A stretch of DNA of 64,000 nucleotides, taken from contig NZ_MWWV01000006.1 of assembly GCF_002259645.1 (NCBI RefSeq), positions 186,001 through 250,000 of the forward strand, given 5' to 3'. Numbering within the stretch: the stretch's first letter is position 1; every line of letters starts with the position of its first letter. The notes beneath the pieces were generated by a model. The model did not search any database, was not told the origin of the DNA, and worked only from the letters and a program-made list of their open reading frames with translations. Position numbers and translations under genes: made by a program. Shown piece by piece: positions 1 to 9,768 of the stretch. Origin of the DNA: Bifidobacterium tissieri. Lineage in GTDB: Bacteria; Actinomycetota; Actinomycetes; Actinomycetales; Bifidobacteriaceae.

Positions 1-23
1 TGCGGACTCAAGATGAAACGGCA

Positions 24-821
24 ATGGCCAGCGCATCGAGGTACGGTGGCGAAGCGGACAACAGCCGCTCATCGGTGGCGATCGAGGCAATCGGCCTGAC
101 CAAGGACTATGGCGAGGGCGACACCGTGGTGCATGCGCTGCGCGGGGTGGACGTCTGCTTCGAGCAAGGCAGATTCACGGCGATCATGGGACCGTCAGGT
201 TCCGGCAAATCCACGCTCATGCACACGCTTGCCGGCCTCGACTCCGCCACCAGCGGACATATCCTGCTCGGCGGCGAGGATCTGACCGCCATGAACGACC
301 GGCAGCTGACACTGCTGCGCCGCAAGCGCATCGGATTCATCTTCCAAAGCTTCAATCTGCTTCCCATGTTCACCGCCGAGCAGAACATCCTCATGCCACT
401 CACCCTCGCCGGGGCCAAACCCGACCGGGGCTGGATGCGCACGCTCGTTCGCACGCTTGGACTCGAGCAGCGACTCAACCATCGCCCGAACGAACTGTCC
501 GGCGGCCAGCAGCAGCGTGTGGCCATCGCCCGCGCACTGATCACACGCCCCAGTGTCGTGTTCGCCGACGAGCCCACCGGCAACCTCGATTCCGTATCCA
601 GCGCTGAAGTGCTCGACTTCCTCAAACGATCCGTACGCGAACTCAAGCAGACCATCATCATGGTCACGCATGACGCCGTCGCCGCGTCATACGCCGACCG
701 GGCCATCGTGTTCGCCGACGGTCGCATCGTGGCCGACGAACCGAACCCCACAGCCGACCGCATGAACGAACTGCTGATGGAGGAACGGCAGCGCGCCACC
801 GCCTTGGCCATGACCTACTGA
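24..821 (+). CDS. ABC exporter ATP-binding protein (MacB/LolD type)
   Basis: ATPase subunit of a membrane ABC system that works with the FtsX-type permease encoded next. The 265-residue protein is one complete ABC domain. Seen: Walker A GPSGSGKST at about residues 56-64, signature LSGGQQQRVAIARAL, Walker B VVFADEPTGNLD and H-loop MVTHD. The DEPTGNLD form is typical of MacB, LolD and BceA ATPases. The first ATG lacks a clear ribosome binding site and the first 17 or so residues are not part of the fold, so a later start is possible. The next gene begins 48 nt downstream on the same strand, so the two form one transcription unit. The substrate cannot be told from sequence; drug, peptide or lipoprotein export are the family options. 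Confidence 0.9.
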   Translation: MASASRYGGEADNSRSSVAIEAIGLTKDYGEGDTVVHALRGVDVCFEQGRFTAIMGPSGSGKSTLMHTLAGLDSATSGHILLGGEDLTAMNDRQLTLLRRKRIGFIFQSFNLLPMFTAEQNILMPLTLAGAKPDRGWMRTLVRTLGLEQRLNHRPNELSGGQQQRVAIARALITRPSVVFADEPTGNLDSVSSAEVLDFLKRSVRELKQTIIMVTHDAVAASYADRAIVFADGRIVADEPNPTADRMNELLMEERQRATALAMTY

Positions 822-869
822 CGGCCGACGACCACGCGCACCACATAACAGAGGAAACGAGAGACCATC

Positions 870-3500
870 ATGCTGTCCATCACCATACAACTCATGAAAC
901 GCAGCGCGAAGATGCTGATTCCCGCCGGCATCGCCATCCTCATCGGCACGCTGTTCATCTCCAGCACGTTCCTGTTCGGCAACACGCTCGACTATTCGAT
1001 ACGCCGACAGATCACCGCCGATTTCGGCGGCGCCAACTACGTGGTCAATGCCGGAGCCGCCGACGACATCACCACCTCCCGATCCGTCGACGACTTCAGG
1101 CTCGACGACATCCGAGCCATCACGGGCGTTGACGGTGTGCGGGTCTCCACCGCTCTGCCGTTGCAGATCAGCAATGCCGACGGCAAGCATTCCACCACCA
1201 CCATGGTTCCCACGGCCGATAACGCCAGTGCGATGATGCCGATGACGATGGCCGAAGGACATTGGCCAAGCGCCAACGGAGAAATCGCGATTCCCGCCGA
1301 CGTGGCCAAACGACTCGGCGTACGTGTGGGCGACACGGTGCGCGTCGACAACTCCACCATGTTCGGTTCCGCCGACATGGGTGATATGACATCCACCCTT
1401 GACGAAACGGTTGTGGGACTCACCCGTGACGACAACGGTGCCTACGCCGGCAACGGTGGCGCAAGCGCCATGGCCGGCGACGATTTCGCCGTCATGAACG
1501 CGGTCCAGGATTTCGGCAAGGTACCCGCCTATGCGGTGTATCTGCTCATCAACGCGCCGCAGGGGTCCACCAACGCCACGATCATCGACCAGATCAAGAA
1601 GACCGTGCCGCACGCCTTCGCCGTACTTGACATCAACGAGTACGGGGACAAGCAGATGGAGTCGATGAGCAGCAGCGGCACCAACATCATCACCACGTTC
1701 ATGCTTGCCTTCGGCGTGCTCGCCATGGTCGTCGCGGCCTTGGTGATCGGTAACACGTTCCAGGTGCTCGTCGCTCAGCGCCGCCGTACGTTGGCATTGC
1801 TGCGCACCATCGGAGCGCAGAAGGGCCAGCTGTATCGGTCGGTGATCCTCGAGGCGGCGCTTCTGGGCTTCATCGCCTCCGCGCTCGGTGTGGCAGCGGC
1901 GTTCGGACTCATCGGCATCATGCATGCCGCAGGCGCCAACTATCAGGGACTCGTGTTCTCCGTGATCCCCAGTCCGGAGGCGTTCTGGGTGCCGATCGCC
2001 TTCGGCATGGTCGTGACTATGATCGCCACCATCGGGTCCGCACGATCCGCCACCCGGGTCACTCCGCTTGAGGCATTGCGTCCTGTGGAACTTGTCGAAG
2101 GCAAGCGTTCCGGACTGTTCCGTACGGTATCCGGCATCCTTTTGGTGATTCTGGGACTGGCATTGACTGGTGTGGCGTTCTGGCAGAATCACGTGGCGGT
2201 CAACGGCGGCCGTATGCTGATCAATGCCTCATCGGCACCGCTGCTCATGGCGATGGGCGGTGTGGCGCTGATCTTCCTCGGACTCCTGTTCTCCGCCATC
2301 CGCTGGCTGCCATGGGTGCTTTCCGGCATCGGCGCGCTGGTCTCGCACATCGGTCCGTCCGCTGTCATCGCGGCCGCGAATATCCGCAAGAACCCGCGAC
2401 GCGTGGCCGCCACCGGATCCGCATTGCTCATTGGCGTCACCCTCGTCTCCTGCATCGGCACGGGCGCGGCCAGCGCCAAGGCCACCATGGCCGATGCGCT
2501 CGACTCGCGCTACGGGGTGGACATCACCATCACCGGTGCCGATCTCAACGCCGACCTTGCCACAACAATCGCCGGAACCAAGGGCGTCAAGGCGGCCGAG
2601 GCGGTACAGACGTCCATGGCGCAATGGAATGATGGCCACGGCCACGACGTCACCGTGCAAGTCGTCGGCATCAGCGAGGCGCAGCGCAATGCCGTACTCA
2701 ATATCAGCGCAGGCATGCATGCCATCGATTCCCGCAGCATCGAAATGATGAATACGATGGGCGACAGTAAGAACCCGATCGCAGACGGCTCCGATGTCAC
2801 CATACGATTCGGCAAGCCCGAGGGCGACGCATTCACCGCAGTCGGGGAGAAGACCCTGACCGCGCACAAGTCCGATTTCCGAATCTCCGACGACTACGTC
2901 GGCACCGCACTCGTCGATTCGACCGTGCTCGCCGATGCCACCGGCGGCGATACGGTCACGCAGATCTGGGTGAAATCCGACGGCACCACAAGCGCGACCG
3001 GCCTGTTCACCAACGTGAAGGATGCCGTAAGCTCGGAAAACGGCGTGAACGTGACCGGTTCCATCGCCGAGCGCGCGCAATGGGAGCAGATGGTCGACAT
3101 GCTCATGATGGTGTTGGTGGCGCTGCTCGCCGTGGCCGTGTTCATCGCACTGGTGGGCGTGGCCAACACGCTCTCCCTGTCGGTGATCGAACGCACCCGT
3201 GAATCGGCCACATTGCGGGCCATCGGCATGACCCGCGGTCAGCTTCGCGGCTCGCTGGCGGTAGAGGCGCTGCTGATCTCCCTGGGGTCCGGTGTGGTCG
3301 GCGTCATACTCGGTACGGTGTTCGGCTGGGTGGGAGCCACCGTCGTATTCTCCGATTTCGGTGCCGTGCAGTATCCCGTCGAATGGGAGACCGTCGTTGC
3401 GGTACTGATCGTGTCCGCCGTGGCCGCGCTCATCGCCAGCATCGTTCCCGCGCGACGAGCCGTCCGCACGCCGCCGGTCGCCGCGCTCGCCGAAGCCTGA
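870..3500 (+). CDS. FtsX-like ABC permease, duplicated FtsX core
   Basis: Membrane subunit of the ABC system encoded with the upstream ATPase. The 876-residue protein has an N-terminal membrane helix (about 12-32), a large extracytoplasmic MacB-type periplasmic-core region, a first FtsX block of three helices (about 270-400), further helices near 420-480, a second extracytoplasmic domain, and a C-terminal FtsX block (about 740-870). This double-FtsX plan is common in Gram-positive MacB-like systems with about ten helices in one chain. Both FtsX blocks carry the motif around RTIGAQKGQL and RAIGMTRGQL. The start has a purine-rich stretch (GAGGAAACGAGAG) upstream. It ends facing a two-component system, a pairing often seen for stress-responsive exporters. 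Confidence 0.9.
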   Translation: MLSITIQLMKRSAKMLIPAGIAILIGTLFISSTFLFGNTLDYSIRRQITADFGGANYVVNAGAADDITTSRSVDDFRLDDIRAITGVDGVRVSTALPLQISNADGKHSTTTMVPTADNASAMMPMTMAEGHWPSANGEIAIPADVAKRLGVRVGDTVRVDNSTMFGSADMGDMTSTLDETVVGLTRDDNGAYAGNGGASAMAGDDFAVMNAVQDFGKVPAYAVYLLINAPQGSTNATIIDQIKKTVPHAFAVLDINEYGDKQMESMSSSGTNIITTFMLAFGVLAMVVAALVIGNTFQVLVAQRRRTLALLRTIGAQKGQLYRSVILEAALLGFIASALGVAAAFGLIGIMHAAGANYQGLVFSVIPSPEAFWVPIAFGMVVTMIATIGSARSATRVTPLEALRPVELVEGKRSGLFRTVSGILLVILGLALTGVAFWQNHVAVNGGRMLINASSAPLLMAMGGVALIFLGLLFSAIRWLPWVLSGIGALVSHIGPSAVIAAANIRKNPRRVAATGSALLIGVTLVSCIGTGAASAKATMADALDSRYGVDITITGADLNADLATTIAGTKGVKAAEAVQTSMAQWNDGHGHDVTVQVVGISEAQRNAVLNISAGMHAIDSRSIEMMNTMGDSKNPIADGSDVTIRFGKPEGDAFTAVGEKTLTAHKSDFRISDDYVGTALVDSTVLADATGGDTVTQIWVKSDGTTSATGLFTNVKDAVSSENGVNVTGSIAERAQWEQMVDMLMMVLVALLAVAVFIALVGVANTLSLSVIERTRESATLRAIGMTRGQLRGSLAVEALLISLGSGVVGVILGTVFGWVGATVVFSDFGAVQYPVEWETVVAVLIVSAVAALIASIVPARRAVRTPPVAALAEA

Positions 3501-3629
3501 CCGGACGACGAACAGATGAAACCGTCACCGAACTGTTCCCGAACATCTACGCGATGGTGAGCTTCCGTTCAGGTTCGCCATTCATACTCGGAGACAACGG
3601 TTAAGAGAAGAACCGAAACACCAAAGTGG

Positions 3630-3668
3630 TGCCCGCACGACGCATCTACGGATGCGAAACGGCGGGCA
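3630..3668. terminator. Hairpin between convergent genes
   Basis: Inverted repeat TGCCCGC/GCGGGCA with an inner CGCATC/GATGCG stem, lying between the permease stop and the response-regulator stop. There is no clear T-run on either side, so termination is inferred from position and stem strength only. Confidence 0.4.
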
Positions 3669-3719
3669 TCGTCAATTGTGTCACTGTTGTGCCTCGTATG
3701 CGTCGCATGACCGCAATGA

Positions 3720-4466
3720 TCACACCAGGTGGTTTTCATAGGCGAACACCACGGCCTGAACACGGTCACGGGCGTTGATCTTCGCAAGAATATGCGCCAC
3801 ATGCGTCTTGACGGTGGGCAGACTGACAAACAGCTTGTCGGCGATCTCCTGATTGCTCAATCCATGCGCGATCTCGATCAGCACCTCGCGTTCACGATCC
3901 GTCAGCAGATCAAGCTCCGGATCGGTGTACACCGCGGCCTGAACGGGGAAGGGATGCTGCGCGGCGGCATTCCCCGCCTGACTCATCTTCTCGATCAGAC
4001 GTTTGGTGGCCGAAGGCGCGATGATCGCATTGCCCTGATACACCGTACGGATCGAACTGAGCAGCGACTCGGGCTCGGCATCCTTGAGCAGAAATCCCGA
4101 CGCCCCGGCGTTGATCGCCGCCATCACATACTCATCCAGATCAAACGTCGTGAGAATGATCACGCGGGTCAGCGGCGCGTTTGCCCCGCCACAGTGCTCG
4201 GTGATCAGGCGAGTGGCCTCGATGCCATCCATACCGGGCATACGCACGTCCATCAGCACCACATCGGGATGCAGTCGACGCACCAGCTCCACGGCCTGTG
4301 CCCCATCGCCGGCCTGTCCGACCACATCAAGATCCTTCTGCGAGCCGATCACCATGGCGAATCCGGCTCGGACCAACTCCTGATCATCGGCGATCACCAC
4401 ACGAATGGGGGATGAGGGCTCCGCGTCCGCGGATTCGATGGCCCCGGTCATATTCACGTCAGTCAC
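3720..4466 (-). CDS. NarL/FixJ-family response regulator
   Basis: DNA-binding response regulator paired with the histidine kinase encoded just upstream on the same strand. An N-terminal receiver domain has the acidic pair ADDQ and phospho-acceptor aspartate in VVLMDVRMPG; a C-terminal LuxR-type helix-turn-helix reads LTDREREVLIEIAHGLSNQEIA and continues to the recognition helix VSLPTVKTHV. I place the start at GTG 4466 because AAGAAGGAG lies 5 nt before it; an upstream GTG at 4487 that would overlap the kinase stop has no ribosome binding site. From 4466 the protein is 248 residues. It probably controls the convergent ABC exporter, but no target site was identified. Confidence 0.9.
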   Translation of the reverse strand: MTDVNMTGAIESADAEPSSPIRVVIADDQELVRAGFAMVIGSQKDLDVVGQAGDGAQAVELVRRLHPDVVLMDVRMPGMDGIEATRLITEHCGGANAPLTRVIILTTFDLDEYVMAAINAGASGFLLKDAEPESLLSSIRTVYQGNAIIAPSATKRLIEKMSQAGNAAAQHPFPVQAAVYTDPELDLLTDREREVLIEIAHGLSNQEIADKLFVSLPTVKTHVAHILAKINARDRVQAVVFAYENHLV

Positions 4467-4483
4467 GGACACTCCTTCTTCGT

Positions 4484-7168
4484 TCACTGCTTCAACTCTA
4501 GCTGCTCGTCAAGTGAAACCGCCGGAACCAGACGCATCTGGTCCTTCCGGGGCGTCTCATCGCTGAACCCGGTCTCACGCAGCACGCCCAGCAGCTGCCG
4601 CATGCGCTTCAGTGCGGCACGCCCCTCCGTGGCAATGCCTTCGAATGCGGCGGCGATCGAATCGGCGTCCGCGTTGCCCGAATCGATCGTCCGCAATCCC
4701 GCATCGGTCTTGCCGATCACCCCCAGCAGCGTGTCGGTCACATCGGTCTGGATGTTCGCGCTGATCCGATCGCGCTCCATATTCGCAGCCAGGATCTTCT
4801 GCTTGCGTTCCTCGGCACGCAGCGCCTCCTCGCGAGCCTGCAACACCAGCAAGTTCGATCCGCGCGAGCGCGACCACATGCCTGCGGCCATGGCACCCAT
4901 CAGGGTGATGAACGTGGCGACCGTGTATATGGCCACCGCCCACAACACCGACGGCAGGGACATCGTCGACGGTTCGATGAACCCAGCCGGCCATTCTCCT
5001 GCCAGCATCGTGATAGCCCGGAAGATCGTGTTTATCCCGTACGCCACCGACACCATCACCTTGACCGCGAACAGCACCGAACCGATGCCGATCGTCGGAA
5101 TCACCCAACGTCTGGCCGTCCGAGGCCCGTACAACGTCACCGAATACACGGAATACACCGACACCAGCCCCGCCACGGTGATCCATGGCAAGAACAGGAG
5201 CTGCAGTATGGTCAACACCGCGAATACGGCTGCACTCGCCTGCGGGAACCGTCGACGCCAGATCAACGGCACTGTCACGATGATATTCGACCACGACCAG
5301 CCCAGCAGAGCTGGGGAACCGTAATAGACCGCGATGCTCCCGTCCGTAGACGAGGAGGCCTCATTGGTCGGCGCGCCGAACAGCACGAGAATCAGCACCA
5401 CATACAGGGTGTCCATGATCAGATAATGACGCTCCGTCCACTGGGAGAGCCGCTCGATCACATTGAGTCGGGAGCGCTCCGGTGAGTCCGGCAACGCCCC
5501 CAATTGCTTCACTGAACGTATGAACGAGCGATGATGCTCGAGCAGCGCCTGCTTCAAGCCGCTGGCGATCCCGGTGGAATCGTCGTTCTGATTCGATTGG
5601 CCCGTTACCGACGTCGACACGGGTTCCGTTGTGGGAGCGGGACTCGACGAAACAGGTTCCTGTCCATCAGTCGGCGTGGGCACGGCCCCGACCGCCGACT
5701 GCACCGACGATGTTGACTGCGTTATCGGCATCGACTGCGCCGACGATGCCGGCACCCCCGATCGGTCTCCGCCAGGGAAGGGGATGAACGTGGTCACCTC
5801 GAAGCCGCCGCCAAGACGCGGTCCGGCAGAGCACGAGCCACCCAATGAGTCGAGCCGCTCCCTCATGCCGATCAGACCATAGCCCGGTTTGTGCCCATCA
5901 TCGGCGGACGTAAGCCCCCGGCCATCATCAGACACGCGGATCATCAATCCATCCTCGGACCAGCGTTCCTCCACGGACACGTGCACATTCGTTCCCGCAT
6001 ATTTGCGGACATTGGTCAGCGCCTCCTGCACCACGCGATATGCGGTGCTCGCGGCCAGCGTACTCAGCCTGTCCGGATTCGGAGTGCCAAGAACCGTATG
6101 GGTGATGCGCACGTCCGTCGACGCCGCGTCCGCCTGCCGCACCAGACCGGCGATATCGGCATAGCCTGGTGCGTGGGCGAACGAATTCGTGTCGGTTCCG
6201 TCGTCTCCTCCGATGGGGGAAATGGATGAAATGGGGGAGACAACGTCACCGGTGTGCGCTCCGAAAATGCCGAGCAGTCGTTTCATATCGCCCAATGCAC
6301 GCACGCTCTCATGCCGGATCGTCTCCATGGTGGATCGTGCGAGCACGGGATCGTTCGCCCCGGCGAACCGACCGCCGTCCGCCTGCACGATGATGATCGA
6401 CAGCGTATGGGCCACCACGTCATGCATGTCCCGCGCAATGCGGGCACGCTCGGCGAGCGCGGCGATATGCGCCTCCTCCTCGCGCCTCGACTCCAACGCG
6501 GCATTACGCTCCTGCATCATGCGCACCGTCTGCGTCTTCGCCCGCTGCCAGTAGCCCATCACGATCACCGCGGCGAGCGGTGCCGCGATCATCATCAACG
6601 TCAGCAGAAAATCCGTCCGAAGCGTCTGATTGCAGAAGTCGAGATCCATCACTCCCGACGCCACACAGTCATAGAACCCGATCTCATGCCGTTCGCTCAC
6701 CGGTATCGTCAATGGTCCGAAATCCTGCACACCGGCGTTGACGCCCGCCGCAACCAGAGTCATCCCCGCCGCGATGACGATGAACGCTCGGATTGCGTCG
6801 CGTTCGCCATACACGATCACCGTGTAGACGTGAATGAGCGCGAAGCAGTTGCTGAACACCAAGGCAGGCCCGAACACCAGCTGTATCAGGCAGAGCAGTA
6901 CGAACGCGATGGCACTGGCCCGGGGCAGCCGCCGTCGGAACGCCAACGGCAGACAGTACATCCATGTCCAGAACTGCAACACTGCATTGTTATCCGCGTA
7001 ATGGAAGAGCAGTCCATCCTGTAACGAGCCGTAGCCCGTGATGGCTGTGCACAGCGATGTCAGTACCAGTGCGAGCAGCGTGTCGGGAATGAGTACAAGA
7101 TTGCCCCGACCCGTCGTCATGATGCGACGGATCGTTCCCCTGCCTTTGAAAATCTCCATTGGTTTCAC
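4484..7168 (-). CDS. Sensor histidine kinase fused to a second, degenerate kinase module
   Basis: Membrane sensor kinase of the HisKA_3 (NarX/DesK-like) class, 894 residues, about twice the family size. Module 1: membrane helices within residues 25-205, DHp helix with RDMHDVVAHT (His249), and an HATPase domain about 360-465 with N-box EALTNVRKY and G-box DDGRGL. A Ser/Thr/Pro-rich linker (about 470-530) follows. Module 2 (about 546-894): new membrane helices (585-760), then a DHp-like helix reading RISANIQTDVTDTL, aligned with RIARDMHDVVAHT but without the histidine, and a second helix KRMRQLLGVLRE matching KRLLGIFG of module 1. No second ATPase domain follows. The response regulator is immediately downstream. 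GTG 7168 is the longest start; ATG at 7159 or 7120 is possible. Confidence 0.88.
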   Translation of the reverse strand: MKPMEIFKGRGTIRRIMTTGRGNLVLIPDTLLALVLTSLCTAITGYGSLQDGLLFHYADNNAVLQFWTWMYCLPLAFRRRLPRASAIAFVLLCLIQLVFGPALVFSNCFALIHVYTVIVYGERDAIRAFIVIAAGMTLVAAGVNAGVQDFGPLTIPVSERHEIGFYDCVASGVMDLDFCNQTLRTDFLLTLMMIAAPLAAVIVMGYWQRAKTQTVRMMQERNAALESRREEEAHIAALAERARIARDMHDVVAHTLSIIIVQADGGRFAGANDPVLARSTMETIRHESVRALGDMKRLLGIFGAHTGDVVSPISSISPIGGDDGTDTNSFAHAPGYADIAGLVRQADAASTDVRITHTVLGTPNPDRLSTLAASTAYRVVQEALTNVRKYAGTNVHVSVEERWSEDGLMIRVSDDGRGLTSADDGHKPGYGLIGMRERLDSLGGSCSAGPRLGGGFEVTTFIPFPGGDRSGVPASSAQSMPITQSTSSVQSAVGAVPTPTDGQEPVSSSPAPTTEPVSTSVTGQSNQNDDSTGIASGLKQALLEHHRSFIRSVKQLGALPDSPERSRLNVIERLSQWTERHYLIMDTLYVVLILVLFGAPTNEASSSTDGSIAVYYGSPALLGWSWSNIIVTVPLIWRRRFPQASAAVFAVLTILQLLFLPWITVAGLVSVYSVYSVTLYGPRTARRWVIPTIGIGSVLFAVKVMVSVAYGINTIFRAITMLAGEWPAGFIEPSTMSLPSVLWAVAIYTVATFITLMGAMAAGMWSRSRGSNLLVLQAREEALRAEERKQKILAANMERDRISANIQTDVTDTLLGVIGKTDAGLRTIDSGNADADSIAAAFEGIATEGRAALKRMRQLLGVLRETGFSDETPRKDQMRLVPAVSLDEQLELKQ

Positions 7169-7279
7169 AATAGTCCCGTGATTTCCCGACGGCCATCATG
7201 CCAGAGGACGACGGCCGATACATGGGTGTGCGAGTATGGGCATGGACGGAACAGGCAAGGACAGGCAAGGAGATGCGTG

Positions 7280-8674
7280 ATGACGTTGCTGGCCAAATAT
7301 CATGTACCGGGACTGGTGGTGGAGGATCATGCCATCGAAGTACCCCTCGACTGGCATGGACGGGATCCGATGGATGTCGTCCGATCCGGATTCGACGAGA
7401 CGGATGATGGCGGCGAAACGATCGGCTTGTTCTACCGGGTGCTGTGCGCTCCGGAGCATGTGCATGATGATCTTCCGTTGCTGGTCTTTCTGCAGGGAGG
7501 CCCCGGCGGGCAGTGCCCGCGGCCGCTCGGGCCGGACGATGACGGATGGATCGCCGAGGCGATACGGCACTTCCGTGTGATCCTGCCGGATCAGCGTGGC
7601 ACCGGACGCTCCTCACGTGTGGAGCCCAGGTCGATCGATGGGATGAGCGCACGTCAGGCGGCCGACTATCTCAAACGATTCCTTGCGGATTCCATCGTCC
7701 GTGATTTCGAATATCTTCGGCTCACCGAGTTCCGCGGACAGCGTTGGGTGAGTTTGGGACAGAGCTATGGCGGATTCCTGACACTCACGTATCTGTCGCT
7801 GTTTCCGCGCGCGTTGGCGGCCTCGTTCACCACGGGCGGCATTCCGCATGTGCCTGCCAGTGCCGACGAGGTGTATGCGCATACGTTCCCGCGTATGATG
7901 CGCAAGACGCGACAGTATTACGAACGGTATCCGCAGGATCGTGCGCGTGTGGCCGCAGTGGCGGATCTGCTTGCCGGGGGAGAGGTGCGGTTGCCGAATG
8001 GCGATCCGTTCTCCGTACGTCGATTGCAGATGCTCGGCTCGGATTTCGGTATGAAACCTAGTTTCGAGCGGTTGCATTGGCTGATCGATCAGGCGTTCGT
8101 GGATGGTGCCTTCGGGGTCGGAGAATCCTCCGGCGAGATCCGTGAATCGGCGAATCTGTCGTCGGGATTCGCGTTGGAGGTTCTGGCGCGCACCGCGTCG
8201 TACGGTCGGCCGCTCTACTGGCCGTTGCAGGAGTTCATCTACGCCGACGGCGAGCTGGAGAAGCCCATCCGGTGGGCGGCGTGGTCCGAATTGCAGCGGC
8301 ATCCCGAATTCGCCGTGGATGCACGTCCGCTCATGTTCACCGGCGAGGCGGCATTGCCGTGGATGTTCGAGGAGGACAGTGCATTGGTGCCGTTCCGTCC
8401 GGCGGTGGATGTGCTGATGCAGGACACGCATTTCGGTCGCATCTATGATGCTGACCAACTGGCTCGCAACGAGGTGCCGTTGCAGGCCGCCGTCTACTTC
8501 GACGACATGTACGTGGATTCCGGCATGCAGTTGGATACGCTCTCGCGCATCGGCAATGCGCACGCCTGGGTGACGAACGAGTTCGAGCACGATGGCGTGC
8601 ATCATGGCACGACCGTGTTCCGTCACCTGTATGAGGAGGCGCTGTATCGCGGGGATCTGGACTCGCTGCTGTAG
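7280..8674 (+). CDS. Alpha/beta hydrolase, S33 proline iminopeptidase-like
   Basis: Predicted cytosolic peptidase or hydrolase of the S33 family, which removes N-terminal proline from peptides. Seen: oxyanion segment FLQGGPGG near residue 70, DQRGTGRSS near 104, nucleophile elbow GQSYGG with Ser about 162, and a C-terminal histidine region VHHGT. The 464-residue length fits large actinobacterial proline iminopeptidases. I use ATG 7280 because AAGGAG lies just before it; an in-frame upstream start at 7178 would run into the divergent kinase promoter. No signal peptide. It is transcribed alone, divergent from the kinase, and followed by a strong hairpin. Substrate is inferred from family only. 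Confidence 0.85.
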   Translation: MTLLAKYHVPGLVVEDHAIEVPLDWHGRDPMDVVRSGFDETDDGGETIGLFYRVLCAPEHVHDDLPLLVFLQGGPGGQCPRPLGPDDDGWIAEAIRHFRVILPDQRGTGRSSRVEPRSIDGMSARQAADYLKRFLADSIVRDFEYLRLTEFRGQRWVSLGQSYGGFLTLTYLSLFPRALAASFTTGGIPHVPASADEVYAHTFPRMMRKTRQYYERYPQDRARVAAVADLLAGGEVRLPNGDPFSVRRLQMLGSDFGMKPSFERLHWLIDQAFVDGAFGVGESSGEIRESANLSSGFALEVLARTASYGRPLYWPLQEFIYADGELEKPIRWAAWSELQRHPEFAVDARPLMFTGEAALPWMFEEDSALVPFRPAVDVLMQDTHFGRIYDADQLARNEVPLQAAVYFDDMYVDSGMQLDTLSRIGNAHAWVTNEFEHDGVHHGTTVFRHLYEEALYRGDLDSLL

Positions 8675-8709
8675 CAACGGGGATCGGAGGGCGGGTTTGC
8701 TGACGGAAA

Positions 8710-8750
8710 ACGGCTGGTGCGAAGCACGATGCTTCACACCAGCCGTCTGG
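8710..8750. terminator. Bidirectional terminator
   Basis: Stem ACGGCTGGTG / CACCAGCCGT with an inner GAAGC/GCTTC stem. AAAA precedes and TTTT follows closely, so it can serve both the hydrolase and the convergent amino-acid transporter operon. Confidence 0.8.
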
Positions 8751-8827
8751 TTTTCTCACATCGTCGGCCGAAGCCGAACGTCTATATGGCGAGACCGTGG
8801 GATACGGTCATCGTCGCGAGAACATGA

Positions 8828-9682
8828 TCACTTGGTGATGATGACGTCCTCGGGCTTGATGTCGTCGGTGAACGACGGGGCGAGCTCGGTCTGGTAGGCC
8901 TGCTCAAAGAATCCGTCGTCGGTGAGGGTCTTGATCTCCGAGTTGACCCACTTGAGCAGGTCGGCGTTGCCCTTCTTCACGGCCGGGGCGATGGTGGATT
9001 CCTCGCCGAGGGTCTTGACGCCCACGGTGTATCCCGGGTTCTCCTTGGCCCACGCGTACAGATAGGTGTTGTCGTCGGCCAGAGCGTCGACACGGCCGTC
9101 CTTGAACGCCTGGAACTGCTGGGTCTTGGAATCGTACTTCTGCAGGGTCACGTCAGGGTAGTTCTGGGTGAAGTACGTTTCGGCGGTGGTGCCCTTGGTC
9201 ACGGCCAGGGTCTTGCCCTTGAGCTGGTCGGCGTCGGTGATCTTGGCGGAATCGGGGGAGACCACGCCGATCGACACCTTCATGTACGGGCTGGCGAAGT
9301 CGACGACCTGCTTGCGCTCATCGGTCACGGTGAAGTTGGCGAGCACCAGATCTACCTTGTCGGACTTCAGGGCGTCCACTCGGCCATCGGCGTTGACCTG
9401 CACCCAGTCGACCTTCACGCCCAGATCCTCGGCCAGCTTGTTGCCCAGAGCCACGTCGTAGCCGGCACGGGCGCCGTCGTTCTTCACGTAGCCGTACGGC
9501 GGCAGATCGCCGAAAGTGGCGATGCGGATCTTGCCTGCCTTCTTGATCTGCTCAACGGTCTGACCCTGCTGGCTGGAGGCCGAGGAGTCGCTGCTGCCGG
9601 AGCTGGACGAACCGCATGCGGCGAGCGAGATCAGCGCGGCACCGGCCACCAGACCGGCGATGATCTTCTTGAGTTTCTTCAT
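8828..9682 (-). CDS. Amino-acid ABC transporter solute-binding lipoprotein (family 3)
   Basis: Extracytoplasmic binding protein that captures a polar amino acid for the importer encoded upstream on the same strand. The N-terminus MKKLKKII plus a hydrophobic stretch ends in lipobox SLAAC (Cys23), followed by a Ser-rich tether. The rest is a family 3 domain (PF00497-like) with segments such as GYDVALGNKLAEDLG, DLVLANFTVT and KGKTLAVTKGTTAE. ATG 9682 is chosen because GGGAGG lies at ideal spacing; an ATG 27 nt further upstream would add nine residues before the signal peptide. The protein is 284 residues. Glutamate, glutamine, aspartate, arginine and cystine binders all belong here, so the ligand is not assigned. 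Last gene of a four-gene operon. Confidence 0.92.
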   Translation of the reverse strand: MKKLKKIIAGLVAGAALISLAACGSSSSGSSDSSASSQQGQTVEQIKKAGKIRIATFGDLPPYGYVKNDGARAGYDVALGNKLAEDLGVKVDWVQVNADGRVDALKSDKVDLVLANFTVTDERKQVVDFASPYMKVSIGVVSPDSAKITDADQLKGKTLAVTKGTTAETYFTQNYPDVTLQKYDSKTQQFQAFKDGRVDALADDNTYLYAWAKENPGYTVGVKTLGEESTIAPAVKKGNADLLKWVNSEIKTLTDDGFFEQAYQTELAPSFTDDIKPEDVIITK

Positions 9683-9768
9683 GATTCCTCCCTTGTGGAT
9701 TCCTCTCATTTGCCAATATGCAAAAAATGGTGTCGGATGATCGATGACTTGCGTCGATCATTGCAATG

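Noticed and set aside
687-2192. 501-codon minus-strand frame antisense to the FtsX permease
   Set aside because: His/Gly/Asp-rich product without any domain, wholly antisense to a clear gene; typical of antisense frames in G+C-rich DNA.
3501-3604. Short coding tail after the permease (reads to LGDNG before a stop)
   Set aside because: Lacks a ribosome binding site and recognisable domain; taken as non-coding.
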